This document shows positions 8,430-16,559 of a stretch of 35,959 nucleotides of DNA, piece by piece. This stretch comes from CAZSVI01 sp964610205. Its GTDB lineage: Bacteria; Bacillota; Clostridia; DSM-8532. The notes under the pieces are model-generated. The model was not told the DNA's origin and did no database searches. It was given only the letters and a program-made list of their open reading frames with translations. The position numbers and the translations under genes were made by a program. The stretch is taken from NCBI GenBank assembly GCA_964610205.1, contig CAZSVI010000024.1:1-35959 (forward strand), written 5' to 3'. Positions within the stretch are counted from its first letter, which is position 1. Each line of letters starts with the position of its first letter.

Positions 8430-8490
8430 AAATGGCTATATGTTTACATTGTATCCCTGCATATCAGTTCTGTAAATGGCTTAATGTTTA
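8430..8490. promoter_or_regulatory. Paired 17-bp direct repeats flanking the galT promoter
   Basis: Two plus-strand copies, AAATGGCTATATGTTTA (8430-8446) and AAATGGCTTAATGTTTA (8474-8490), match at 15 of 17 positions and are 44 bp apart, close to four helical turns. One lies over the -35 region and the other just past the -10. Direct repeats at this spacing suit an AraC-type activator or a looping repressor. The 10-mer GCTTAATGTT recurs in the promoter of the nearby AraC-family gene (9897-9906). Confidence 0.6.
8448..8476 (-). promoter_or_regulatory. galTK promoter
   Basis: On the minus strand TTTACA (8476-8471), a 17-base spacer and TACAAT (8453-8448) form a good sigma-A promoter, giving a leader of about 60 nt to the galT ATG. 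It is embedded between the two 17-bp direct repeats. Confidence 0.65.
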
Positions 8491-8613
8491 TGTGATATGT
8501 CCTTATGTTGATTCATCCGGTTTTTGTTCCATTTAACCTATCCTTGTAGACGACATGTATGCAAGATAAGTTGAACAAAGTTGCAACACGCTGCCAGCGG
8601 TTTAACAAACACT

Positions 8614-9801
8614 TCAAACCTCCTGCAATGATCCGGCAAATTCTTCCCCATAACTGATGCAGGTTTCCAGTTCTGCCTGCGTCGGGGTATATCGGCATGA
8701 TATTGGTTTTTCCAAAACTTGTATACCAGCATTTTTCAATCCTTCGGAAAGAAGCTTAGGTGCTTCGCCGCTCCAGCCTGAGCTTCCGAACGCGGCACCT
8801 TTTTTCCCCTTGAACTTATGCCCCTTTATTTCATCCACAATGCCTGAAAGAGAACGCAAATATCCATTATTTATCGTACAGCTTCCAAGAAGAATTCCCT
8901 TTGACCGGAACAATTCGGTTATTATATCTGAAACATCAGATATGGAACTGTTATAAATCTTACAACTAACCCCTGCATTTTCAATCCCTTTAGCAATCGC
9001 TTCCGCCATTTTTTTTGTGGAATTATACATCGTATCATAAACAATTGTTATAATGCTTTCATGGTAGTTGTCCGCCCACATATCGTATTTTTCAACAATA
9101 CGCATCGGATCCTTCCTCCAGATAACACCGTGGCTTGGCGCTATTACATCTATAGGGAGATTCAATGCTTTCACTTCGGTAATTTTCTTCCTGATTAAAG
9201 GTGTGAAGGGCGCCAGAATATTGGCGTAATACTTAAATGCCTCCTGAAACACTTCACAGGCATCCGATTCATCTTCAAAAATACTGCCCGAACAATAATG
9301 CTGCCCAAACGCATCATTTGAAAGCAATACATTGGACCCGGTAACATAGGTCATCATACTGTCAGGCCAATGGATCATTGTCATTTCGACAAAAATCAAG
9401 TCCGTTTTTCCTATATTTACTTTGTCTCCGGTTTTTACCGATACAAAATTCCATTCCTTATGAAAATGTCCCTTGATGGATTCAACTCCTTTTCTTGAGC
9501 AGTAAATCGGAACATGGGGGATTTTTGCCATCAGGGCTCCAAGACATCCGCCATGATCGGGCTCCATATGGTTCACAACAATTCCGTCTATGTTTGAAAT
9601 GCCCACTTCCCGCTCCAGCAAATCAAGGAATTCTTCCTTGTATGGCGTCCACACCGTATCAACCAGAATGGTTTTTTCATCTTTTACAAGATAAGTATTA
9701 TAGGAAGAACCCCGGTGGGTAGACAGTTCATGCCCATGAAACCTTCTTAAATCCCAGTCTCTTAAGCCAAGCCAGTATATGTTGTCTTTAACTCGTATCA
9801 T
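8614..9801 (-). CDS. fprA: Flavodiiron protein (FprA family A-type flavoprotein)
   Basis: This is a 395-residue cytosolic flavodiiron protein, which reduces O2 (and often NO) to protect anaerobes. The N-terminal metallo-beta-lactamase-like domain (about 1-250) carries all diiron ligands expected for FprA: His78, Glu80, Asp82 in NHMEPDHGG, His144 in MIHWPDSM, Asp163 in SNDAFGQHY and His224 in APSHGV. The C-terminal flavodoxin domain starts near residue 252 with IVYDTMYNSTKKMAEA, the FMN-phosphate loop, and has SSGWSGEAPK for the flavin. No extra rubredoxin domain is fused. AGGGGTG precedes the ATG at 9801. It has its own strong promoter and is transcribed away from the AraC gene. Confidence 0.95.
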   Translation of the reverse strand: MIRVKDNIYWLGLRDWDLRRFHGHELSTHRGSSYNTYLVKDEKTILVDTVWTPYKEEFLDLLEREVGISNIDGIVVNHMEPDHGGCLGALMAKIPHVPIYCSRKGVESIKGHFHKEWNFVSVKTGDKVNIGKTDLIFVEMTMIHWPDSMMTYVTGSNVLLSNDAFGQHYCSGSIFEDESDACEVFQEAFKYYANILAPFTPLIRKKITEVKALNLPIDVIAPSHGVIWRKDPMRIVEKYDMWADNYHESIITIVYDTMYNSTKKMAEAIAKGIENAGVSCKIYNSSISDVSDIITELFRSKGILLGSCTINNGYLRSLSGIVDEIKGHKFKGKKGAAFGSSGWSGEAPKLLSEGLKNAGIQVLEKPISCRYTPTQAELETCISYGEEFAGSLQEV

Positions 9802-9881
9802 AATAACACCCCTATTCTTTTCTTAAATATTCCCCCTAAAATCCGTTTTAAAAACAAGATGATATGGAAAACTCTTTACGC

Positions 9882-9911
9882 TTGCATATAACATATGCTT
9901 AATGTTACAAT
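9882..9911 (+). promoter_or_regulatory. Candidate promoter of the AraC-family gene
   Basis: TTGCAT (9882-9887), an 18-base spacer and TACAAT (9906-9911) point toward the AraC gene at 10000. The spacer contains GCTTAATGTT, shared with the galT direct repeats, which would fit autoregulation. The promoter overlaps the opposing fprA promoter, so the two should interfere. Confidence 0.5.
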
Positions 9912-9915
9912 GCTT

Positions 9916-9944
9916 ATTATAACAACGGAAGCAATTGCTTGCAA
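9916..9944 (-). promoter_or_regulatory. Promoter of the flavodiiron gene
   Basis: On the minus strand TTGCAA (9944-9939), 17 bases, then a perfect TATAAT (9921-9916). The start of transcription would fall near 9909, giving a leader of about 108 nt. Confidence 0.7.
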
Positions 9945-9962
9945 TTACAACACACAGTGTCG

Positions 9963-9988
9963 GGGCGGGACAATATCTTTAGCCTCGT
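9963..9988. repeat. Dispersed repeat copy 1 (GGGCGGGAC...ATCTTTA.CCTCGT)
   Basis: GGGCGGGAC at 9963-9971, then ATCTTTA and CCTCGT ending at 9988, match a stretch at 34938-34960 in the same order, with a few bases of insertion. Both copies are intergenic, 25 kb apart. It is GC-richer than its surroundings and lies just before the AraC start. Probably a short REP-like dispersed element. Confidence 0.5.
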
Positions 9989-9999
9989 GAGGTGCTCCT

Positions 10000-10869
10000 A
10001 TGCTGGAAAAGTATTATTTCAATCAATCGGATCATACCGATTTGAATGTCTACCGCTGCGGTATAGAGGAATGTAGGCCCGGTTATACCTGGGGGCCCGG
10101 AATTCGCGATCATTTTATCGTACACTTTATTATAAAGGGCTCCGGTACTTTTTTTAATGGGAAAACTACATATTCATTAAAAAAGGGGGACGGATTCGTT
10201 ATATTCCCAGGCAGCCTTGTAACTTATTCAGCCGACAAATATAGTCCCTGGACTTATTCATGGGTAGGTTTTCATGGTTTAAAAGCCGAATCCTTACTAA
10301 CAAAAAGCGGGCTTTCAAAAGCCTCTCCTTCCTTTACCTATAGCTCGGACGATAAATTGGAAAACTGTCTGAACAGCATGTTATCCGACGCAAGGCTTAA
10401 TACACCTTCAGAATTGATGCTCTTAGGGCATTTATATATCTTTTTATCCCTTCTTATACAGAACAGCCGGAATATTACACCTCAAGCCTCAAAATTCGGC
10501 AGCCAGGAAAAATATGTCCGAAGAGCAATAGAATTTATATCAAAAAACTACTCCGGTAAGGTTTCTATCCGGGATATCGCTTCAAATATGGCCATTAACA
10601 GAAGCTATTTATACTTAGTTTTTATGAAACATATGAATATATCCCCACAGGATTTTTTAATCCGATACCGTCTGGAACGGGCTCTGGAATTAATGCGCAA
10701 CCCTGCTCTTTCTATTGGGGATATTGCGCGTTCTGTAGGATATGATGACACTCTTAGATTTTCAAAAATTTTCAAAAAGGAAAAGGGGTTATCCCCCAGC
10801 CATTTCAGAAAACAAATGGCCTTTTTACCCCTCAGTGAACCTAGCAAAAGCCATTCCCCTGACTCATGA
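10000..10869 (+). CDS. AraC-family transcriptional regulator (cupin sensor)
   Basis: This 289-residue protein has an N-terminal AraC-type cupin (about 10-150) with the RDHFIVHFIIKGSGTFF strand and KKGDGFVIFPGS turn seen in sugar-binding AraC regulators. Its C-terminal DNA-binding domain spans about 185-280. The first helix-turn-helix includes SIRDIASNMAINRSYLYLVF and the second SIGDIARSVGYDDTLRFSKI, followed by KKEKGLSPSHFRKQ, the AraC signature. GAGGTG precedes the ATG. It is divergent from fprA, and the gal genes lie just beyond. Shared sequence between its promoter and the galT repeats makes galTK a likely target. The inducer is unknown; galactose or a galactoside would be the simplest idea. 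Confidence 0.93.
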   Translation: MLEKYYFNQSDHTDLNVYRCGIEECRPGYTWGPGIRDHFIVHFIIKGSGTFFNGKTTYSLKKGDGFVIFPGSLVTYSADKYSPWTYSWVGFHGLKAESLLTKSGLSKASPSFTYSSDDKLENCLNSMLSDARLNTPSELMLLGHLYIFLSLLIQNSRNITPQASKFGSQEKYVRRAIEFISKNYSGKVSIRDIASNMAINRSYLYLVFMKHMNISPQDFLIRYRLERALELMRNPALSIGDIARSVGYDDTLRFSKIFKKEKGLSPSHFRKQMAFLPLSEPSKSHSPDS

Positions 10870-10871
10870 CA

Positions 10872-11006
10872 CTGACTTCAGTCACAAGAACAGTCCCCTT
10901 TAGCTTTCCCTGACTGGTAACCGTCCCCTTTAACTTTCAGTCAACAAGAAGAACGAAATTGCCTCTGACTTAAGAAAAGAAGCGCACGAACCGTGCCCCT
11001 GCTTCC
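10872..11006. repeat. REP-like repeats between convergent genes (GGGGACGGTT type)
   Basis: Between the AraC stop and the glnN stop there are two direct copies of GTCCCCTTTARCTTTC (10893-10908 and 10923-10938, 15 of 16 identical, 30-bp period). On the minus strand these contain GGGGAC(T/G)GTT. A third, looser unit occurs at 10989-11000. TGACTTCAGTCA (palindrome) precedes the first, and GCACGAACCGTGC (10984-10996) makes a hairpin at the last. Degenerate GGGGACGGTT elements of this look are, from memory, common in Clostridia and may be mobilised by REP-associated transposases. The hairpins may also end both convergent transcripts. Confidence 0.6.
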
Positions 11007-11007
11007 A

Positions 11008-13101
11008 TCAAACGCCGAAGAGCAGATCGCCGTATGTTGGTATGGGCCACTGATTAGCATCCACAATCATTTCAAGCCTGTCAATATCATCCCTCAGACT
11101 TTTCATTACGGGAATTACATTATCCCTGTAGGCGGTTCCCTGTATAGTGACATCGCTGATTACCGCTGTTTCGGCAATGGCCTTTTCCAAATCTTTAACT
11201 TTTCTATGGACTGAGGAGGCAAGCCCGGAAATTTCGGTCAGCAGTTCTTCCTGAGTATCCAGAATCAAATGCACTCCTGTGGCTTTTACCTGATTTATGG
11301 ATGTTGCCGTCTGGCCTATATACCGAAGTACAACCGGAAGAATTTCACGTTTTACCATTTCAACTGCTGTTAATGCCTCAATATTTACTGTCTTATTATA
11401 GTTCTCCATTAATATTTCAAAGCGGGAATGGTTTTCTCTTTCAGATAACACACCCTGCCTGACGAACATTTTAATGTTTTTTTCAAGAAGAAGCGTCTTT
11501 TTTGCGTCAATAAAATTCGTTATATTCGGCAGTCCTCTCCTTTCTGCTTCTTCCACCCATTCCCTGGAATAATTGTCTCCATTGAAAATAATCCGTTTGT
11601 GATTTCTTATGAATTCTGCCGTTATTTTTTTCGCTTCTCCTGTAACATCATCTGAAGCTTCAAGCCTGTCCGCCACCTCTGAAAGAACATCCGCTACCGC
11701 TGTATTGACAACAAAAATCGGACCGGCAATGGATGAGGAAGATCCAACCATCCTGAATTCAAATTTGTTGCCTGTAAATGCAAAAGGAGAGGTTCTGTTT
11801 CTGTCTGTAATATCCTTCATAAAACTTGGCAGTGCAGAAGTGCCAAGTTCCATCCGGCACGAGCACTTGGAATTTGTTGCTTCACCTGCTTTATCTATCT
11901 GCTCAATGATATCTGTCAATTGTTCCCCCAAAAAAACTGAAATAATAGCCGGAGGCGCTTCATGGGCGCCAAGCCGGTAGTCATTCCCCGAATTGGCCGC
12001 CGAACTTCTGATCACGTCGGCATATACGTCAACAGCTTTTATAATACTGGCAACCATTAATAAAAACAAAGTATTATTATGCGGTTCCATGCCCGGCTTA
12101 AGTAAACGTATACCATCATCGGTTTCAATGGACCAGTTATTATGCTTACCTGATCCGTTTACTCCGGCAAAAGGCTTTTCATGTAACAGACAAGCCAGAC
12201 CATGGCGTACGGCTACCTTTTTCATCATTTCCATCATTAGCTGGTTTTGATCGGTTGCCACATTTGTAGTATTAAATATCGGCGCAATTTCATGCTGTGC
12301 GGGAGCTGCTTCATTATGCCGCGTTTTTCCCGGAATCCCCAGTTTCCAAAGTTCTGTGTCAAGATCCTGCATAAAGGCCAGTACCCTTGTTTTTATGGAG
12401 GCATAATATTGATCGCCCATCTCCTGGCCCTTTGGAGGTTTTGCGCCAAAAAGCGTTCTTCCGGTATAGAGCAGATCTTTCCTCTTCATGAACATTTCCT
12501 TGTCAACCAGGAAGTATTCCTGTTCGGCTCCAACAGAAGACACAACCTTTCTGGAGCTCGTATTACCCATCGCCCTCAGCACACGCATGCCTTGCTTGCT
12601 TAAAGCGTCCATTGACCGTAAAAGCGGAGTCTTTTTGTCCAGTGCCTCACCGCTGTATGAGCAAAACGCCGTAGGTATGTACAGGGTTTTATCTTTGACA
12701 AAGGCAGGTGATGTACAATCCCATGCCGTATATCCACGGGCTTCAAAGGTAGCGCGGATTCCCCCGTTGGGAAATGAGGATGCGTCGGATTCTCCCTTTA
12801 TTAGTTCCTTCCCGGAAAACTCCATGATAACCTTGCCATCATTGGTAGTGGATATAAAGGAATCGTGTTTTTCGGCCGTCATACCCGTCATCGGCTGAAA
12901 CCAATGGCTATAATGTGTCGCACTCAGATCAATTGCCCAATCCTTCATAGCACTGGCTATAATTTCAGCCAGGTTCGGATCGAGTTGAAGATTATTGTCT
13001 ATTATATTCCTGAATGCTTTGTATGTAGCTGTCGGAAGCCTTTCACGCATTGTTGAGTCGCTGAAAACATGGGTTCCGAAGATTTTACTTAATTCAGACA
13101 T
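11008..13101 (-). CDS. glnN: Glutamine synthetase type III
   Basis: The protein has 697 residues, the characteristic size of GSIII (about 700-730) rather than GSI (about 450). It makes glutamine from glutamate, ammonia and ATP. The N-terminus has FGTHVFSDSTMRERLP, typical of GSIII. The catalytic core includes GAEQEYFLVDKEMF (metal-binding Glu), NEAAPAQHEIAPIF, VNGSGKHNNWS (ATP-site His) and NRTSPFAFTGNKFEFR. A C-terminal helical extension from about 570 fits the family. AAGGGGATCTCC precedes the ATG at 13101. It appears to be a single-gene unit, with REP-like hairpins at its 3' end. The leader (13102-13370) is AT-rich, and no riboswitch or ANTAR-target pair was recognised. Confidence 0.96.
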   Translation of the reverse strand: MSELSKIFGTHVFSDSTMRERLPTATYKAFRNIIDNNLQLDPNLAEIIASAMKDWAIDLSATHYSHWFQPMTGMTAEKHDSFISTTNDGKVIMEFSGKELIKGESDASSFPNGGIRATFEARGYTAWDCTSPAFVKDKTLYIPTAFCSYSGEALDKKTPLLRSMDALSKQGMRVLRAMGNTSSRKVVSSVGAEQEYFLVDKEMFMKRKDLLYTGRTLFGAKPPKGQEMGDQYYASIKTRVLAFMQDLDTELWKLGIPGKTRHNEAAPAQHEIAPIFNTTNVATDQNQLMMEMMKKVAVRHGLACLLHEKPFAGVNGSGKHNNWSIETDDGIRLLKPGMEPHNNTLFLLMVASIIKAVDVYADVIRSSAANSGNDYRLGAHEAPPAIISVFLGEQLTDIIEQIDKAGEATNSKCSCRMELGTSALPSFMKDITDRNRTSPFAFTGNKFEFRMVGSSSSIAGPIFVVNTAVADVLSEVADRLEASDDVTGEAKKITAEFIRNHKRIIFNGDNYSREWVEEAERRGLPNITNFIDAKKTLLLEKNIKMFVRQGVLSERENHSRFEILMENYNKTVNIEALTAVEMVKREILPVVLRYIGQTATSINQVKATGVHLILDTQEELLTEISGLASSVHRKVKDLEKAIAETAVISDVTIQGTAYRDNVIPVMKSLRDDIDRLEMIVDANQWPIPTYGDLLFGV

Positions 13102-13370
13102 GGAGATCCCCTTCCTATCTTAAATCAGGTATGAATAATAATAACTAGTGATACAATACTATTAAACAGACCTGAAATAATCTATTAAGATAATAACACA
13201 TTTTTATAAAAAAACACCATAGAAAATTTAAACAATGTTGCATTCCGAAACATATTAAAGCCCCTGAAAAAACAGAAGGCTTGAAATATGCGGGTTTCCC
13301 GTCTAATATCCATTTTATACTGTTATGAAATAACAATATTGTATTATGCCGGCTATGGGACTTTATAAAT
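13102..13370. other. Intergenic region upstream of glnN
   Basis: About 270 bp of AT-rich sequence. One hairpin is visible at 13257-13282 (AAGCC/GGCTT outer arms, CTG-A6-CAG inner stem), placed where the upstream gene would terminate. A promoter for glnN must lie here, but no single pair of hexamers stands out. An 88-codon ORF across it has no recognisable features and was not called. Confidence 0.45.
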
Positions 13371-14321
13371 TCAACTAACGAACTCCCCATTCTGAAGATT
13401 AATATAAACAAGCCAGTATCCGCTCATATCGCCATATTCCGGATTATTCACACCTACCCATCTGCATATGTTTTCAAAAGGTTTTCCGTCAGTATCATCC
13501 TTTGCTGGGATTCCCAGAACAAAATAATTCATGTTGCTCCGATCCGATCGGTAAAAGCCTGCTAAAAGATGTCTGTACTTAAATAATCCAACCAGTATTT
13601 TCGGGTTTGCGAAAAGGGGAATCTTCATATTACAGGCAAATAAAAGATTACTTAGCCTGGCCAGATCATTTACCCTGTACCATGCGTAATCACGACGCGG
13701 GTTTAAAAAGGGTTCAATAGTTTCAAATGACTCCTTCAGCTTCTGCTCCAGACTGATATCATCAACTTTGTTTTCTGAATTTTCGTCGGGTTTATCTCTG
13801 CCCGGCAAAACCTTCCGATCCTCAGCCGGGTTAGTGTCTTCTCTGTTTGTTTTGTCCGCCAGAGGCTCCCGGACCCTTTCTTTCCTGAGAAGACGCTGAC
13901 GGACAGACTCATCCCAGGGATATGTCTTATTAAAAATACCTGCCAGCGGAATAAAAATCCTCTCACGATGTTCGGCTACAATTAAAATATACTGGAAATT
14001 CTCCGGTTGCATATCCATGGAGTTAATTGTTTCATAATCAAGGTTTCTTTTGAAACTGCCAATACCGCGGATAACCTCCAGTGTACCTGCCCGTAAAACA
14101 CCCCATTCCTTATTTTTGCCGTATATAAGAATCACTGTATATGGTGCCGTACCTTCCCGTATATTTTTAATCTGAAGAGTAAGGATAATTCCATCCCTGT
14201 TCCCCTCAAACCTCGCGAATCCCTCCGGTGCTCCCTGCAAGCCAAAACCGGAATCCAATTCTTCCAGAATTACATATCGTTTATAGTATCCTGTCTGTTC
14301 CATATTCTTACCACCGGCCAT
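13371..14321 (-). CDS. Conserved-type hypothetical protein, two-domain
   Basis: Not recognised. From the start at 14321 (GGAG six bases upstream) it has 316 residues with no signal peptide or membrane segment. The N-terminal part (about 1-145) looks like a beta-sandwich with ARFEGNRDGIILTLQIKNI. A charged, disordered Lys/Arg/Glu-rich linker follows (about 145-200). The C-terminal part (about 205-316) is Trp/Tyr-rich, with ARLSNLLFACNMKIPLFANP, YRHLLAGFYRS and a closing SGYWLVYINLQNG. This sheet-like pattern recurs in sporulation-associated Clostridia proteins as I recall them, but I cannot name the family. It sits between ksgA and glnN, about where yabG lies in Bacillus, but has no resemblance to the YabG protease. 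Other ATGs at 14333, 14324 and 14303 are possible. Confidence 0.7.
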   Translation of the reverse strand: MAGGKNMEQTGYYKRYVILEELDSGFGLQGAPEGFARFEGNRDGIILTLQIKNIREGTAPYTVILIYGKNKEWGVLRAGTLEVIRGIGSFKRNLDYETINSMDMQPENFQYILIVAEHRERIFIPLAGIFNKTYPWDESVRQRLLRKERVREPLADKTNREDTNPAEDRKVLPGRDKPDENSENKVDDISLEQKLKESFETIEPFLNPRRDYAWYRVNDLARLSNLLFACNMKIPLFANPKILVGLFKYRHLLAGFYRSDRSNMNYFVLGIPAKDDTDGKPFENICRWVGVNNPEYGDMSGYWLVYINLQNGEFVS

Positions 14322-14409
14322 CATATTCTCCATAAATATATATGCGGGTGAATAAAAAAGATGACATGCATAACAGGATGGTTAACAATACGCAGGTTCC
14401 GGTCGTGTA

Positions 14410-15264
14410 TCAGGTTGTTACGATACCATAGTCATCAAGAAGGTTGGAAAGCGTGATGAACTGTTCTATTGACAATTCTTCTCCCCTTATTGTTTCCTTA
14501 AGGTTCATTGCGGTAAGTATTTCTTTTACCGTATTTTTATCAAGCCTCAGGCCAGGAGCTCCGCTCATGGCATTGACAAGTGTTTTTCTTCGCTGTGAAA
14601 AGGCTGCCCTTACATGTCTGAATAATTTTTCCCTGTTATGTATTTGATTAATATACTGATCTGTTAATTGGATACGTATTACTGCGGAATCCACATCGGG
14701 CTTAGGAATAAAACAATGGCGTGAAACCTGGAACAGCAGCTTCACCGAACCTGCTACCCCAACCGCCACAGTAAGCGCACCATAGTCCTTGCAACCGGGG
14801 CTGGCAGCCATTCTGAGAGCTACTTCCTTCTGAACCATCAGCACCATTGTTTCAATTGGCAGATCGTTTTCCAAAAAAGTCATGACAACCGGTGTAGTTA
14901 CATAATATGGAAGATTGGAAATTACTTTTACAGTTCCTTTCCAATCACTTATAATAGACCGTATATCCACTTTTAATATGTCCCCATTAATTACTGTTAC
15001 ATTCTTATGACTTCCTATGGTTTCATGCAATGCGGGAATAAGATTTTTGTCAATTTCTATGGCAGCTACCTTCCCTGCCTGTTGTGCAAGAATTGCCGTT
15101 AAAGCACCTATTCCAGGTCCGATTTCTATTACAAGGTCATTCCCGGTCAGTTCTCCTGCATCCGCGATTTTTTTGATAATGTTGATATCGGTAAGAAAAT
15201 TCTGCCCCAGCGACTTTGTCAGCCTTATTTTATACTTTTTCAACACTTCATTGGTATTTATCAA
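14410..15264 (-). CDS. ksgA: 16S rRNA dimethyladenosine transferase
   Basis: A 284-residue RsmA/KsgA, which dimethylates two adjacent adenosines near the 3' end of 16S rRNA with SAM. SLGQNFLTD at residues 18-26 is the family opening. IEIGPGIGALT is SAM motif I, and NLPYYVTTPVVM is the catalytic motif IV with NLPY. The C-terminal helical domain contains RHCFIPKPDVDSAV and RAAFSQRRKTLVNA, both typical. The start is a TTG at 15264, chosen because GGGAGG lies about nine bases upstream and no in-frame ATG is nearby. It follows the G5/3D gene after a strong terminator. The rnmV gene that often precedes ksgA is missing. Confidence 0.97.
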   Translation of the reverse strand: MINTNEVLKKYKIRLTKSLGQNFLTDINIIKKIADAGELTGNDLVIEIGPGIGALTAILAQQAGKVAAIEIDKNLIPALHETIGSHKNVTVINGDILKVDIRSIISDWKGTVKVISNLPYYVTTPVVMTFLENDLPIETMVLMVQKEVALRMAASPGCKDYGALTVAVGVAGSVKLLFQVSRHCFIPKPDVDSAVIRIQLTDQYINQIHNREKLFRHVRAAFSQRRKTLVNAMSGAPGLRLDKNTVKEILTAMNLKETIRGEELSIEQFITLSNLLDDYGIVTT

Positions 15265-15302
15265 AAAACGCTACCTCCCAAATTCAATGAGCGCTTATGC
15301 TC

Positions 15303-15336
15303 TGGAAAAACAATACCGGAACTGAATGTTCCGGTA
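15303..15336 (-). terminator. Rho-independent terminator after the G5/3D gene
   Basis: On the minus strand TACCGGAAC and GTTCCGGTA form a perfect 9-bp stem with a 5-base loop (15336 to 15314), followed by TTGTTTTTCC. It lies 34 bp past the stop of the G5/3D gene and 50 bp before the ksgA start, so ksgA may depend on read-through or a weak local promoter. Confidence 0.85.
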
Positions 15337-15369
15337 CGGACTAAAGGTTAAGCTCACTTAAACTCTGAA

Positions 15370-16470
15370 TCACTTGGTATAGCTTGTAGTTTTCCAGCGT
15401 GTATCATTCTGTTCATTTAAAATGTAGACCCTTACTTTTTTCTTGCCCCAGCTGTCAACAGCTTCACCGGAATCAAAATACAGATCTATAAGGTTACCCT
15501 TTATTGCGCTTCCTATATCTCCGGCAATCGCAAAACCGTAGTCTTTCGTGCTGCCGACCACTTCTACATATACCTTTGTATACAATGGTATTACTTTAGT
15601 GTCAACGGCAATAATTCCCTCCCGGGCATTCATACCTGTATAACATATTCCAAATTCCGGATCCCCGGGATTTTTACCAGTACAGGAAAAACGGGATGTG
15701 TATGCGGTTGCGTTCATCTCCAGTACTTTGGAATACCGTACAAGATCCCCGCGTGAAGTATTAAAATTGGGAACTGTTCCAACCTGTACCAATTCATTAA
15801 CAGGTTCTTCTGCAATTTTCTCCTCTAAAAAATCTCTTGCCGTAATTCGCCCATCCTCATAAGTTAACTTGTAGTATTTTTCAAGAATTCCGTCAATACC
15901 TTTCTGTGTAATCTTCTGCTCTCCACGGTTCATTACCTCATCCGGAGTTTGGATTACTGTATACGGTATATCCTCTTTTTCGATAAGTAATTCTTCCCTC
16001 ACCCGGATTATTTTTATATCCATACCGGCTAAAATTGGATCACTCAAACTATGTCCCTTTACTCTGTCCAGCAGCCCAATTACAATTCCATTTTTTTCTA
16101 TGGTCTCGCCTACGGTATCATAATATGTCATTATCTGAGTCGTTCTTCCTTCAAGGTAAATATTTACCGGTACCGCCCGTTTAATAAAGACTTCCTGGGC
16201 AGTACTGCCGGAAAGCACCATTGTAAGAGGCACACTTACATAGTCCCAGGATTCGATTCCAACACCTATTTGCTCAAAGACTGTTTCTACATCGTCTCCC
16301 ATAGTTTTAATATGAAATCTGTTGTTACCGTCAACAATCATAAGTTCCTTTTTCAGCCCGCTGTACAAGCTGTACCCAATCATTACGGATAACAGCAATG
16401 CAGCAAACAAAACAAAAATCCGTTTAAGGGGCAGGGTACGCTTCACGTAACCCAGCATAAAACTTGCCAT
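15370..16470 (-). CDS. yabE: G5 and 3D domain-containing cell-wall protein (YabE-like)
   Basis: A 366-residue membrane-anchored exported protein. The start at 16470 (MASFMLGYVKR) was chosen because AAAGGAAG lies at good distance; a frame 15 codons longer has no usable site. An N-terminal membrane segment (about 14-34) is followed by two DUF348 repeats (about 45-165), a G5 domain (about 165-245, with TPDEVMNRGEQKITQKGIDG) and a C-terminal 3D domain (about 255-350). The 3D part carries ATAYTSRFSCTGKNP, GIIAVDTKVIPLYTKVYVE and AGDIGSAIKGNLIDLYF with the conserved Asp residues; AADTGG in most relatives is AGDIGS here. Relatives are peptidoglycan-lytic proteins involved in growth or resuscitation. 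It has its own promoter, a structured leader and a terminator. Confidence 0.93.
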   Translation of the reverse strand: MASFMLGYVKRTLPLKRIFVLFAALLLSVMIGYSLYSGLKKELMIVDGNNRFHIKTMGDDVETVFEQIGVGIESWDYVSVPLTMVLSGSTAQEVFIKRAVPVNIYLEGRTTQIMTYYDTVGETIEKNGIVIGLLDRVKGHSLSDPILAGMDIKIIRVREELLIEKEDIPYTVIQTPDEVMNRGEQKITQKGIDGILEKYYKLTYEDGRITARDFLEEKIAEEPVNELVQVGTVPNFNTSRGDLVRYSKVLEMNATAYTSRFSCTGKNPGDPEFGICYTGMNAREGIIAVDTKVIPLYTKVYVEVVGSTKDYGFAIAGDIGSAIKGNLIDLYFDSGEAVDSWGKKKVRVYILNEQNDTRWKTTSYTK

Positions 16471-16559
16471 TCTCAACTTCCTTTCATCATTCCCAAAGTA
16501 AGGCATTCCTCCCATATCTCTTTATAAAATGAATCCCTCTTCCTTCTGCCCTGTTTTTC

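Noticed and set aside
13257..13282. ANTAR-target hairpin upstream of glnN (hexaloop)
   Set aside because: The minus-strand loop is TTTTTT and lacks the conserved A1/G4 of ANTAR targets, and no paired second hairpin is seen.
13145..13411. 88-codon ORF upstream of glnN
   Set aside because: No recognisable domain, no good ribosome site, hydrophobic but irregular, and it overlaps the 3' end of the neighbouring gene; AT-rich chance frame.
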